27,658 bases of DNA from JBDTCO01 sp039923495 (GCA_039923495.1 JBDTCO010000052.1:1-27658), one strand, 5' to 3'; numbered from the stretch's first letter, positions 19,165 through 27,626 are shown. The notes: generated by a model not told the origin, from the letters alone. Translations and numbers: made by a program.

Positions 19165-19779
19165 CTAACGGTCCTTGCCGATATCCGAGAGAGAGACGCG
19201 GTGCCCGGCGCTGTTGTGCTGCCACGCGTAGAAGGCGGCGGCGAGCGCGGACAGAGGCGCTGCGATGCCGAGCAGCGGGAGCAGGAGGAAGTGAGGGAGG
19301 ATCATCGTCACGAGCATGACGAGGCCGATCGCGGGCAACGCGTCCTTGAGCGGCGCCGCGTACAGCCAGCCGAGCGGGCCGAGGAAGAAGCCGAGCGCCG
19401 CCGAGGCGACGACCGACTTCTCTTCTGCACCGCCACGGCCCAGCGCCACCGACCCTCGGCGCGCAAGCGCGGTCCCGGCGACGCGTGCGAGCGCGGTCGA
19501 GCTGCTCGGTAGACTGCTGCGCAGACCGTCGAGCTTCTTCAGATCGGAGACGGAGGTGGTGCCCGTGCGGCTGCGCTCGGCGCCGACGACCGACCACTCG
19601 AGCTCACCGACGTCGTCGCTGTCGACCTCGAGCATCTCCGAGCCGACCATCTCGTCGAGCCAGCGCTCGAGCTTCTTGCGTGGAACGCCCGTCAGCACCT
19701 GCAGATTGACCCGGTTGAGTGGCACTCGTGTACCGACCCAGAGCTCGAGGATCCGCTGTTCGAAGACGGCTCTGCGCAC
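19165..19779 (-). CDS. Membrane protein with N-terminal winged-helix-like segment, unknown function
   Basis: A 204-residue protein starting at a GTG. Residues about 1-70 resemble a winged helix (NRVNLQVLTGVPRKKLERWL, then SEMLEVDSDDVGELEW). A Ser/Thr/Ala linker leads to hydrophobic helices from about 125 (AALGFFLGPLGWLYAA) through about 190. The soluble domain probably faces the cytoplasm. No named family is recognised. It begins 4 nt after the stop codon of the TPR-zincin gene, so the two form an operon. The combination suggests a membrane-tethered binding or signalling protein, but DNA binding is not shown. Confidence 0.8.
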   Translation of the reverse strand: MRRAVFEQRILELWVGTRVPLNRVNLQVLTGVPRKKLERWLDEMVGSEMLEVDSDDVGELEWSVVGAERSRTGTTSVSDLKKLDGLRSSLPSSSTALARVAGTALARRGSVALGRGGAEEKSVVASAALGFFLGPLGWLYAAPLKDALPAIGLVMLVTMILPHFLLLPLLGIAAPLSALAAAFYAWQHNSAGHRVSLSDIGKDR

Positions 19780-19783
19780 GGCG

Positions 19784-20848
19784 TTACTCTAGCCCCAGCT
19801 CCGCCATCGCGCTCTCGTCGAGCCCGAAGAAGTGCCCCGTCTCGTGCAACAGCGTGACGCGGATCTCGTCCTCGAGGTCCTCGACGCTGGTCGAGGCGCG
19901 CTCGAGGTTGCGCGTGTACAGCGTGATCTGCTGCAGCACAGGCGCATCGCCAGTCGAGGGCTCGGCCGGCCCCGCGAACAGGCCGAGCGAGCGTGGGTCG
20001 AGCCCCTCGTGCACCTGCGAGCGCGTGGGCCGCGACTCGACGACGATCGGCACGTTGGCGAGCAACTCGCGCGCGCGGTCGGGCAGCTCGCCGATCACCT
20101 CGTCGACGAGGGCCTCCATGCGCTCCTCGGAGAGCGTCCAGCTGGGCTTGCCCTCCTTGCTGTCGAGGCGCAATACCTCGGAGAAGCACTTGTCGACCTC
20201 CTCCTTGAGGCCGCGCGCCTCTGCGACGAGCCCGAGGCCGTAGACCGCGTCGGCCGTGAGCGCATCATCCTCGCCGGGCTTCACCTGGGCGCGCGCGCTC
20301 TCGAAGTGCTTCTGCGCATCGGCCAGCGCCTGCTTGCCCTCGGCACCCTCGATCAGCGCGGCGGCCTGACGGAGCGCATCGCCCGCGCGCAGGTGATCGT
20401 TGGGCTCGGGGAGATCGACCGGTGGTAGCTCGGTGAGCACCGTGACGGCGGCGTGACCGTCGCCCTCGGCGAGCTCGAACTCGGCGCGCGCGAGCAGCGA
20501 CTCGACGAACTCTTCCTCTTCCTCGGCGAGGTCCGAGGCCTCGGTGAACAGGGCACGGGCCTTCTCGATGTTGCCCTGGGCGTGCTCGAGCTCGGCGAGC
20601 GCGATGACCGGATCGAACGCTGCCGGGTCGGCCTTGCGCGCGGCGGAGTAGGCCAGGATCGCACCGGCGAGGTCGTCCTCGCGCTCGGCCACGGCGCCGA
20701 GGAGCGTGTGCGCCTCGGCCACGGTCGAGTCGATGGCGAGGGTGGCCTTCGCCGACTTCTTGGCTGTGGCGAGGTCACCCATCTCGAGGGCTTCGTAGCC
20801 CGTCTCGAGGTGGCGGTCGATCTTGGCGTCGTCGTTGTCGCGGCTCAT
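19784..20848 (-). CDS. TPR protein with C-terminal zincin-like metallopeptidase domain
   Basis: 354 residues without a signal peptide. TPR-like helix pairs span about 11-235 (for example ETGYEALEMGDLATAKKSAK and LGAVAEREDDLAGAILAYSAA). The C-terminal about 120 residues match the zincin-like metallopeptidase family formerly DUF1025/PF06262: RMEALVDEVIGELPDRAREL, then VPIVVESRP, QQITLYTRNLER and the active site H335-E-T-G-H339-F-F-G-L-D344. His335, His339 and Asp344 would bind zinc and Glu336 would be catalytic. PF06262 proteins are usually short and stand-alone, so the TPR fusion is unusual. The ATG is set by GGAG six nt upstream (20855-20858). Substrates are unknown. It diverges from the LpoA-like lipoprotein by 58 bp. 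Confidence 0.87.
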   Translation of the reverse strand: MSRDNDDAKIDRHLETGYEALEMGDLATAKKSAKATLAIDSTVAEAHTLLGAVAEREDDLAGAILAYSAARKADPAAFDPVIALAELEHAQGNIEKARALFTEASDLAEEEEEFVESLLARAEFELAEGDGHAAVTVLTELPPVDLPEPNDHLRAGDALRQAAALIEGAEGKQALADAQKHFESARAQVKPGEDDALTADAVYGLGLVAEARGLKEEVDKCFSEVLRLDSKEGKPSWTLSEERMEALVDEVIGELPDRARELLANVPIVVESRPTRSQVHEGLDPRSLGLFAGPAEPSTGDAPVLQQITLYTRNLERASTSVEDLEDEIRVTLLHETGHFFGLDESAMAELGLE

Positions 20849-20870
20849 GACTGTCTCCGTCGTCGTCGTT

Positions 20871-20899
20871 TTGCGGACGATTCTTTGCTCTGCTAGCGT
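20871..20899 (+). promoter_or_regulatory. Predicted leaderless promoter of the LpoA-like gene
   Basis: TTGCGG (20871-20876), a 17-bp spacer, TAGCGT (20894-20899), then 7 nt to the ATG at 20907. There is no Shine-Dalgarno. The -35 and the start region each carry a copy of TGCGGACGAT. Confidence 0.55.
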
Positions 20900-20908
20900 G
20901 CGGACGAT
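20872..20908 (+). repeat. 10-bp direct repeat TGCGGACGAT flanking the promoter
   Basis: Perfect copies at 20872-20881 and 20899-20908, 27 bp apart start to start. They overlap the -35 and the initiation region of the LpoA-like gene respectively, a layout compatible with a two-site operator. Confidence 0.5.
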
Positions 20909-22790
20909 GCATCCCGACCCGCCGCAGCGCAAGTGGATGCTCCTCGGTCTCGGTCTGTCGATGCTGCTGACGGGATGCCCGCACCGGTTCGACTCCCGCG
21001 CCGATCCCATCCCGGCGAGCACGGATCCCGTCACGGAGCGCGAGTACCGCCAGGCGCGGGCCCGGCTCGAGGCGGGGGACGCTGCCAGTGCCGCGACGCT
21101 CTACGCGGAGTTCGTCGCGAAGCACCCCGACGATCCGCTGACTCGCTCGGCCAAGATCGGCGAGGCGCGCGCGCGGCTCTCCCTCGGGCAGAACGAGGAA
21201 GCAAAGACGCTGCTCGTGCCCATCGCGAGGCCCGAGGAGCCGGCCGATCCGAAGGCCGATCCCGTGCGCGGTCGGGCGCGCTTCCTGCTCGGCGAGGCGC
21301 TCGTGCGGTCGGGCGAGTACGCACGCGGCCGGGCGCTGCTCACGGAGTTCAGCGACGTCGCAGCCACGAGCGAGGACGAGATCGAGCTGCACGCGCTGTT
21401 CGCCAGCGCGTCGCTCGGGCTCGCGGACTGGTCGAGCGCCCTCGTCGAGCTCGGTCGATTCTGGGAGGCGGCGCGTCCCGCGGAGCGTCGCTACATCCTC
21501 GGCCGTGCGCGCGAGGCCGCCGACAAGCTCGCGCCGGAGGAGCTCGAGCGGCTGTGGCGCGGCGATCACAACGCGCTCCTCACCGCGTTCGTGGGCCCTC
21601 GTATCGCCGAGCAGCGCCGTCAGCTCGGCGACATCGCCGCCGAGGCGCGCATCGAGGCGGACGTGGCGACGGCGCAGAGCAAGCTCGGCATCGGCGTGGC
21701 ACACGCGGCGGAGGGCGGCGCGATCAAGAGCGTCGTCGGCTGCGTGCTTCCGCTGTCGGGCAAGGCGCACGCGCTCGGTGATCGTGCGCTTCGCGGCGCG
21801 CTGCTCGGCGCGGAGCTCCTCGGCGGAGGCGGCCAGGGCTCGCTCGCGCTGGAGATCCGCGACAGCGGCTCGGATCCACAGCGCGCGAAAGAGGCCGTCG
21901 AGGAGCTCGCGCGCCTCGGCGTGATGGCGATCGTCGGTCCACCCGATCGCGCGGAGGCGCCTGAGGTGGTCGCCGCGGCCGCGCCGTTCGGTGTCCCGCT
22001 GTTCGCGCTCGGTCCCGACGAGGGGCGCACCTCGGGCGCGCTCTTTCACGTCGCGCGACCGCGCAGCGACTCCGCGCGTGCCGCCGCGCGCCTCATCGCG
22101 GAGGACGGCCTGCGTCGCGTCGCGGTGCTCGCGCCCGATGGCGCGTCGGGACGCGATCTCGCGCGGGTCTTCGTGGAGGCGGCGCGCGCGCGCGGCCTCG
22201 AGATCGTCGCCGACGTCCGCTTCGGCGAGAACGCGACCACCTTCGTGAAGGAGGTGAGGCAGGTCGAGGCGACGCGGCCACAGGCCATCTTCTTGCCCGC
22301 GACCGCGACGCAGCTCGACCTCGTCGTGCCGCAGCTCGCGTCGTCGGGCATGGTGGCGATGACCAACCTCAAGCCGTCGGGGCACGAGGCACGGCTCTAC
22401 GCCACGGCCGATGGCCTGTCGGGTAAGAGCCTCGTGCGCAGCGGCAAGTATCTGCAGGGCGCGACGCTGCTACCGCCGTTCTGGATCGATCCCGCCGACC
22501 CGCGTGGTCAGGCGTTCCTCGAGCGCTACCACGACGCATACGGAGACGAGCCGTCGGTGCTGGACGCGCTCGCCTACGACGCGGTGCGCTCGCTGCGCCT
22601 CGTCGTCTCGCAGCGTGGTGAGCCGCACGCGTGGGCCGACGTGAACGCGGGTCTGCGCGAGCTCGACGCGGGCGGGCTCACGGGCCCCATCGGTTACACG
22701 GCCACCGGCGATCGCAGCGGTGAGGCCGGGGCGTGGATCGTCGAGGGCGCGACGCTGCGCCCGCGGACGCTACGCCGCGCGGCGCCGTAG
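20907..22790 (+). CDS. LpoA-like / ABC-substrate-binding-fold lipoprotein (PBP-activator family)
   Basis: A 627-residue lipoprotein with lipobox LLTGC (Cys24). Residues about 45-265 form TPR-like helices (for example ARLEAGDAASAATLYAEFVA). From about 275 to 600 there is a type I periplasmic-binding fold of the branched-chain amino-acid/LivJ type, opening SVVGCVLPLSGKAHALGDRA and containing VAVLAPDGASGRDLARVF and a closing AYDAVRSLRLVV. TPR plus this fold is the architecture of LpoA (YraM), the outer-membrane activator of PBP1A, and of penicillin-binding protein activator homologues. Activation of a PBP, rather than nutrient uptake, is inferred from the architecture, the lipid anchor and the absence of ABC transporter genes nearby. 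The 3' end overlaps the MYXO-CTERM gene by 21 bp convergently. Confidence 0.87.
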   Translation: MHPDPPQRKWMLLGLGLSMLLTGCPHRFDSRADPIPASTDPVTEREYRQARARLEAGDAASAATLYAEFVAKHPDDPLTRSAKIGEARARLSLGQNEEAKTLLVPIARPEEPADPKADPVRGRARFLLGEALVRSGEYARGRALLTEFSDVAATSEDEIELHALFASASLGLADWSSALVELGRFWEAARPAERRYILGRAREAADKLAPEELERLWRGDHNALLTAFVGPRIAEQRRQLGDIAAEARIEADVATAQSKLGIGVAHAAEGGAIKSVVGCVLPLSGKAHALGDRALRGALLGAELLGGGGQGSLALEIRDSGSDPQRAKEAVEELARLGVMAIVGPPDRAEAPEVVAAAAPFGVPLFALGPDEGRTSGALFHVARPRSDSARAAARLIAEDGLRRVAVLAPDGASGRDLARVFVEAARARGLEIVADVRFGENATTFVKEVRQVEATRPQAIFLPATATQLDLVVPQLASSGMVAMTNLKPSGHEARLYATADGLSGKSLVRSGKYLQGATLLPPFWIDPADPRGQAFLERYHDAYGDEPSVLDALAYDAVRSLRLVVSQRGEPHAWADVNAGLRELDAGGLTGPIGYTATGDRSGEAGAWIVEGATLRPRTLRRAAP

Positions 22791-23597
22791 CGCGACGACC
22801 AGCAGCGCGAGCATGGCGAGGAGGGCGAGCGTGCCGCGCGGGCCCGGCGTGCCATCCGGGCGCTCGCCGGGAGCGATCGAGCAGTCGCCGGGACGGCTCC
22901 CGCGCAGGTGTCCGCGCTCACCCCCGTCGAGCTGCACCGACGCGTCCGCCGCTGCATCGGGGGCACCCGCATCGCGGACCGACGCATCGACGACGCCACC
23001 ATCGATGGGACGCACGAACGGGCCATCGGCGCCGCCGCACAGCTCGAACTCCGCGCCGGGCGGCTGATAGCACATGTCACCAACGGGTGGCGCGAGGTCC
23101 GTCCCCGCGAGATCGAAGTAGAAGCCGAGGTCCTCGTGCGTGACGCTCATGTCGACCGCTCGGGCGAGGTCCGTCGACGGTCCGAGATCGTCGACGCTCG
23201 CGAGATCGACGTGCGACATGTCGACGATGACGCTCATGTCCGGCTTGCACGTGTTCAGGAACAGACAGCCGAACTGCGGCTGGCACACGCCGATGTGGCA
23301 CCCGTTGCTCGGGCACATGATGGGCGTGCCGTTGGTGCACGCGCCGTTCATGCAGACGTCGTTCATCGTGCAGCGGTTCTCGGAGATGCAGCTCGAGCCG
23401 TCCGGCTGCAGCTTGGTCGCGATGCACGCGTTGGACTTGCACGTGCCCTCGAGGATGCAGGCCGTGGCGCACGCCGTGCCGTCACCGAGCCCGTTGCACG
23501 AGCTGGCGGTTGCGTGCGCGGTCCCGCTCCACAGGCACAGCGACATCACCAGGAGCGAAGCGAGGCGTGACAGCAGACGCGCGAGGCGTGACGTCAT
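22770..23597 (-). CDS. Cysteine-rich exported protein with MYXO-CTERM-type sorting tail
   Basis: 275 residues. A signal peptide ends near AHA29. A Cys-rich region (about 34-117) follows with short loops (DGTACATACILEGTCKSNAC, CTMNDVCMNGACTNG) like the myxobacterial Dickkopf-type arrays. Then comes an Asp-Leu-Ala/Asp-Met-Ser linker (about 121-175) and a second, Asp/Ala-rich linker. The C-terminus has a Cys (GDC239SIAPG), a Gly/Pro turn, a hydrophobic helix LALLAMLALLVVAL and RRRAA. This matches the MYXO-CTERM anchor signal, thought to be processed at the Cys by a rhombosortase/myxosortase-type protease and exported to the outer surface. Its ATG overlaps the OmpA-family stop codon as ATGA, so the two are coupled. 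Confidence 0.86.
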   Translation of the reverse strand: MTSRLARLLSRLASLLVMSLCLWSGTAHATASSCNGLGDGTACATACILEGTCKSNACIATKLQPDGSSCISENRCTMNDVCMNGACTNGTPIMCPSNGCHIGVCQPQFGCLFLNTCKPDMSVIVDMSHVDLASVDDLGPSTDLARAVDMSVTHEDLGFYFDLAGTDLAPPVGDMCYQPPGAEFELCGGADGPFVRPIDGGVVDASVRDAGAPDAAADASVQLDGGERGHLRGSRPGDCSIAPGERPDGTPGPRGTLALLAMLALLVVALRRRAA

Positions 23598-25114
23598 TTC
23601 CCAGGCTCCTTGCCGAGCAGGATGTCCGCGGCGGACGGAGGCTCGCCCGACTCCTCCGATGGTACCGGGTCTGGAGCCACTTCGGGGGCCGGCGGCGTCT
23701 GTGGCACCGGCGTGATGCGCGTGGTCTCCGTGTCGGTGAAGAAGTGCACGCGCCGGTTCTTCTCGTTCGACTCCCCGCGCGGCGACGGCACGAGCGGGCG
23801 CGCCTCGCCGTAGCCGACGGCCTTGAGGCGCGACGCCGCGATGCCATGGGAGGTGAGGAACTGCGCGACCGAGTCGGCGCGGTTGCGCGACAGCTCGAGG
23901 TTCCAGCGCACGGGGCCGGTGTTGTCGGCGTGGCCTTCGATCCAGATGGTCGTGAAGTCGAGCCGGCGCTTGAGGACGCGCGCGAGCTGCTCGAGCTCGG
24001 GGAAGTAGCGGTGGTGGATGCGACGACGATCCTTGTCGAAGAAGATCGGATCCGCGAGCTCGATGCGGCCACGATGCACGGCGATGTCGGGTTCGGACGT
24101 CGTGATCTCCGGCGGCGGCTCGGTCGGAGGCTCCTCGGGATCGAAGGTCATCTCCTCGGCCTTGGGCTGCTCGAGCGGCGGCGGTCTTCGCTTCACTGGC
24201 GGCACAGGGATGATCGTCACCTCGGGGGGCGGCGGCGGCGGCGGGTTCCACAGACGATACTCGACGCTGGCGACCACACGCGCGCGCGGCGAGCCGAAGC
24301 CCTCGACGAGGCCGAAGCCCGCGGACAGGCCCGCGCGCAGTGACTGCCACTGGCCGAACACGCCCGTGATGAGCTCGAGCGGCGAGCGCTGCGTGGTCGC
24401 AAAGGTCGTGTTGAGTGCCGTATCGCCGTGGAGCTCGAGCACCGCCGTGATCCACGGACGCGGTGTGTACGCCGCCGCGAGGGTGAGAAACGCTTCGTTG
24501 CCGACGCGCAGATCGAGGTACGTGCGCTCCTGCCGGATGCGCACGCCGACGTTGGTGCCGAGATCGAGCTTGCCCAGCTTGACCTGCAGCGCGAGACGCG
24601 GCTCGAAGACGACCATGCCTTCGCCGATGAGCCGACCGCGCGCGCCCGTCGGGACGCGCAGGTCGAGGAGCGCCGCGAGCCCCACGCGACCCTTGTGCAG
24701 GAGCTCGACACGAGGCGCGAGGCGTACATCGCCGAGCGCGGCGCCGTGAGCGACGTCGGGCGACCCGCTGTCGCCGACGACGAGCGGTAGCTCGAAGCCG
24801 AGCCCGACCCACTTGCCGAACTGCACCGCGCCCTGCAGCGCGACGGTGGCGCGGCTGCTGATCACCTCGATGCGCTGACCGTCGCGCTCGAGCACGAGCG
24901 GCGACTGGATGAAGCCGAACGCGGCCGCCACGCGGTAGTCCCAGCGCGGCGGTGCGTCACCGCCCTCGGTCGCGATGAACGTCGAGCGCGTGAGCGCGAG
25001 CTGCATGTGGTCGATGTCGAAGGACTTCGACTCCGCGCGCGCCTCTCCACCGGCGAGAAAGCAGCTCGCAGCGATTCCCATGGACAGTGCGACAGGCAGG
25101 CGGAGCAGGCGCAA
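23594..25114 (-). CDS. OmpA-family outer-membrane protein (barrel + peptidoglycan-binding domain)
   Basis: 506 residues with a TTG start. The signal peptide ends near ARA27. Residues about 30-288 alternate as an outer-membrane beta barrel. A Pro-rich linker follows (seven Pro from 291, then more Pro/Lys/Glu). The OmpA C-terminal domain (about 348-460) has WIEGHADNTG with Asp397 and LSRNRADSV with Arg412, 15 apart as in E. coli OmpA, where they bind diaminopimelate of peptidoglycan. A short tail follows. It ties the outer membrane to the cell wall. Transcription likely starts beside the TTG (TTGGAA, 18 bp, TACGAT, 8 nt). It is coupled to the downstream MYXO-CTERM gene, so the pair may form one surface module. 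Confidence 0.9.
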   Translation of the reverse strand: MRLLRLPVALSMGIAASCFLAGGEARAESKSFDIDHMQLALTRSTFIATEGGDAPPRWDYRVAAAFGFIQSPLVLERDGQRIEVISSRATVALQGAVQFGKWVGLGFELPLVVGDSGSPDVAHGAALGDVRLAPRVELLHKGRVGLAALLDLRVPTGARGRLIGEGMVVFEPRLALQVKLGKLDLGTNVGVRIRQERTYLDLRVGNEAFLTLAAAYTPRPWITAVLELHGDTALNTTFATTQRSPLELITGVFGQWQSLRAGLSAGFGLVEGFGSPRARVVASVEYRLWNPPPPPPPEVTIIPVPPVKRRPPPLEQPKAEEMTFDPEEPPTEPPPEITTSEPDIAVHRGRIELADPIFFDKDRRRIHHRYFPELEQLARVLKRRLDFTTIWIEGHADNTGPVRWNLELSRNRADSVAQFLTSHGIAASRLKAVGYGEARPLVPSPRGESNEKNRRVHFFTDTETTRITPVPQTPPAPEVAPDPVPSEESGEPPSAADILLGKEPGK

Positions 25115-25122
25115 GACGCTCC

Positions 25123-25152
25123 ATCGTAACGCGCCGCGTGGGCGTCTTCCAA
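25123..25152 (-). promoter_or_regulatory. Predicted near-leaderless promoter of the OmpA-family gene
   Basis: Minus-strand TTGGAA (25147-25152), an 18-bp spacer, TACGAT (25123-25128), then 8 nt to the TTG at 25114. A GGAG also lies in those 8 nt, but only 4 nt from the TTG, so initiation by Shine-Dalgarno is possible too. Confidence 0.5.
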
Positions 25153-25183
25153 ATTGTGTTCCTCGGGCCGCGGTGCGACGCGC

Positions 25184-25189
25184 TATAAG
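25184..25189 (+). promoter_or_regulatory. -10-like TATAAG before proS
   Basis: TATAAG ends 11 nt before the proS ATG and no -35 is clear. It would give a leader of about 4-5 nt, and there is no Shine-Dalgarno. Confidence 0.35.
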
Positions 25190-25200
25190 GCCATCCGCCC

Positions 25201-26940
25201 ATGCGCTACTCGCGTCTCCTCATCCCCACTCTCAAAGAGGCTCCTGCCGAAGCGCAGGTCGTCTCGCACATCCTCATGATCCGTGCCGGCTACATCCGGA
25301 AGATCGCGGCGGGCCTCTACACGCTCCTGCCGCTCGGCATGCGCGTCGTGCAGAAGATCCAGAAGATCTTGCGCGAGGAGCTGACGCGCGCAGGTGCGTG
25401 CGAGGTGCTGCCGCCGTTCGTGCAGCCGGGCGAGCTGTGGGTGGAGTCGGGTCGCTGGCAGAAGTACGGCCCCGAGCTGCTCCGCTTCAAAGATCGCAAG
25501 GGCACCGACTTCGTCCTCGCACCAACGGCGGAGGAGGCGTTCTGCGACATGGTCCGCAAGGACGTGCGCTCCTATCGCCAGCTCCCGCTGAACCTGTTCC
25601 AGATCCAGGACAAGTTCCGCGACGAGATGCGTCCGCGCGCCGGCCTCATGCGCGGCCGCGAGTTCATCATGAAGGACGGGTACTCGTTCCACGCGAACGT
25701 CGAGGACGCGCACCGCGAGTACCGGGCGATGTACGACGCGTACACCGCCATCTTCACGCGCTGCGGGCTCGACTTCCGTGCCGTCGAGGCCGACACCGGC
25801 GCGATCGGCGGCAACATGAGCCACGAGTTCCAGGTGCTCGCCGACTCCGGCGAGGACGCGCTCGTCTCCTGCGACAGCTGCGACTACGCCGCGAACGTCG
25901 AGAAGGCGGAGGGCCGTCGTCCCGAAGGGCAGAAGGCAGAGGCAAAGGCGCCGCTCAAGGTCGTCTCCACGCCCGGCACGGCGAGCATCGCCGACGTCGC
26001 GAAGCTGCTGAAGGAGAAGGACACGAAGTTCGTCAAGACGCTCATCTACGTCGCGGACGGCAAGCCCGTCGTCGCCGCGGTGCGCGGCGATCGCGACGTC
26101 AACGAGCTCAAGCTGAAGGCGCTCGTCAATGGTGGCCTCGGGGCCGAGACGCTCGAGCTCGCGTCCGACAAGGTCGTCGAGGAGGTCACCGGCTCGAAGG
26201 TCGGCTACGCGGGTCCGCACGGCATCGTCACGAAGGTGCCGATCTACGCGGACCTCGAGGTGGCCGCGCTCGCCTTCGCCATCACGGGCGCGAACCAGGC
26301 CGATCACCACGTGCTCGGCTTCAACCTCGCGCGGGAGGCCCCAGACGCGCACATCGTCGACCTGCGCACCGCCGCAGCGGGCGATGCCTGCGCTCGCTGC
26401 GAGGCGGGCCACTATCGCGCGCACCGCGGCATCGAGGTCGGCCACGTCTTCTATCTCGGCCAGCGCTACTCCCGGCCGATGAACGTCACGTTCCTCGACG
26501 CCGACGGCAAGGAGAAGGTGATGGAGATGGGCTGCTACGGCATCGGCGTGACGCGTATCGCGGCGTCGGCGATCGAGCAGCACAACGACAAGGACGGCAT
26601 CCTCTGGCCGATGGCGCTCGCGCCGTTCCACGTCGAGATCGTGACCGCCGGAATCGAGCCCGAGCTCGCCGAGGCCGCCGAGAAGCTCGAGCGCGAGATG
26701 GAGGCGCTCGGCATCGAGGTGCTCTACGACGATCGCGACGAACGTGCGGGCTCGAAGTTCAAGGACGCCGACCTGCTCGGCATCCCGCTGCGCATCACCA
26801 TCGGCAAGCGCGGGCTCGCCGAGGGCAAGCTCGAGTGGAAGGTGCGCGGCCAGCAGGCGGACGCCGAGCTCGTGCCCTCGACCGATGTGGCGGCGCGCGC
26901 GCAGGCACACATCAAAGCGGCGCTCGAAAAGCGCGCATGA
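25201..26940 (+). CDS. proS: Prolyl-tRNA synthetase (bacterial type, with editing domain)
   Basis: 579 residues, the usual size of bacterial ProS. It begins MRYSRLLIPTLKEAPAEAQV, as in ProS, with motif 2 at about 139-155 (FRDEMRPRAGLMRGREF) and motif 3 at about 444-455 (GCYGIGVTRIAA). Between them sits the INS/YbaK-like editing domain (TASIADVAKLLKEKDTKFVK, then GDRDVNELKLKALV), which removes mischarged alanine from tRNA-Pro. The C-terminal anticodon-binding domain covers about 470-579. It charges tRNA-Pro in the cytoplasm and heads an operon in which pyrF follows by ATGA overlap. Confidence 0.97.
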   Translation: MRYSRLLIPTLKEAPAEAQVVSHILMIRAGYIRKIAAGLYTLLPLGMRVVQKIQKILREELTRAGACEVLPPFVQPGELWVESGRWQKYGPELLRFKDRKGTDFVLAPTAEEAFCDMVRKDVRSYRQLPLNLFQIQDKFRDEMRPRAGLMRGREFIMKDGYSFHANVEDAHREYRAMYDAYTAIFTRCGLDFRAVEADTGAIGGNMSHEFQVLADSGEDALVSCDSCDYAANVEKAEGRRPEGQKAEAKAPLKVVSTPGTASIADVAKLLKEKDTKFVKTLIYVADGKPVVAAVRGDRDVNELKLKALVNGGLGAETLELASDKVVEEVTGSKVGYAGPHGIVTKVPIYADLEVAALAFAITGANQADHHVLGFNLAREAPDAHIVDLRTAAAGDACARCEAGHYRAHRGIEVGHVFYLGQRYSRPMNVTFLDADGKEKVMEMGCYGIGVTRIAASAIEQHNDKDGILWPMALAPFHVEIVTAGIEPELAEAAEKLEREMEALGIEVLYDDRDERAGSKFKDADLLGIPLRITIGKRGLAEGKLEWKVRGQQADAELVPSTDVAARAQAHIKAALEKRA

Positions 26941-27626
26941 GCTCGATCGCCGACCCGTCGCGCCGGCTCTTCGTCGCGCTCGATCTCGCCACGCTCGACG
27001 AGGCGCTCGTGCTCGACGCGATGCTGGAGGCGCCTCGTGTCAAGGTCGGCCTCGAGCTGTTCTGCGCCGCGGGGCCTCGCGCCGTCGCCGCGTTCGTCGA
27101 GCGCGGTCGCGAGGTGTTCCTCGACCTCAAGCTGCACGACATCCCCGAGACGGTGCGTCGCGCCGCGGCGGCCGCGAGCCAGCACGGCGCCAGCTTCCTC
27201 ACGGTCCACGCGTCCGGCGGACGCGCGATGCTCGAGGCAGCAGTGGCCGGCGCGGGTCGCTGCGGCGTGCTCGCGGTGACCGTGCTCACGAGCCTCGATC
27301 GCGTGGATCTCCAGGTCGACGGCAACCCGCTCGATCCCATCGCGCTGTGCGTGCGTCGCGCGAAGCTCGCCATCGACGCCGGCGCGCGCGGCGTCGTGTG
27401 CTCGGCACGCGAGGCGCAGCAGGTTCGAGCCGCGGTCGGACCTGCTGCTCTCATCGTCACGCCGGGTGTGAGGCACGCGGGCAGCGCCGCCGGCGATCAG
27501 AAGCGCGTCGAGACGCCGGCCGCCGCCCTGGCCGCGGGCGCCGACGCCGTCGTCGTCGGGCGGCCGATCCGCGATGCGGCCGATCCGCGCGCGGCACTGC
27601 AAGCAATCATGAAGGAGCTCCACTGA
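26937..27626 (+). CDS. pyrF: Orotidine 5'-phosphate decarboxylase
   Basis: 229 residues; makes UMP from OMP in pyrimidine biosynthesis. The catalytic lysine/aspartate set is visible: LFVALD (Asp16), VKVGLEL (Lys36) and DLKLHDIPETV (Asp63, Lys65, Asp68). The phosphate-loop region at the end reads VVVGRPIRDAADPRAA. The ATG overlaps the proS stop as ATGA. Its own stop shares an A with the following ATG (TGATG), so proS-pyrF-rlmB are probably co-transcribed. Confidence 0.96.
   Translation: MSSIADPSRRLFVALDLATLDEALVLDAMLEAPRVKVGLELFCAAGPRAVAAFVERGREVFLDLKLHDIPETVRRAAAAASQHGASFLTVHASGGRAMLEAAVAGAGRCGVLAVTVLTSLDRVDLQVDGNPLDPIALCVRRAKLAIDAGARGVVCSAREAQQVRAAVGPAALIVTPGVRHAGSAAGDQKRVETPAAALAAGADAVVVGRPIRDAADPRAALQAIMKELH

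Noticed and set aside
20848..21034. Longer start at 21034 for the TPR-zincin protein
   Set aside because: The extension runs antisense through the LpoA-like gene. The Shine-Dalgarno and TPR start fit 20848.
25183..26910. 575-codon frame antisense to proS
   Set aside because: Shadow frame; proS has all synthetase motifs.
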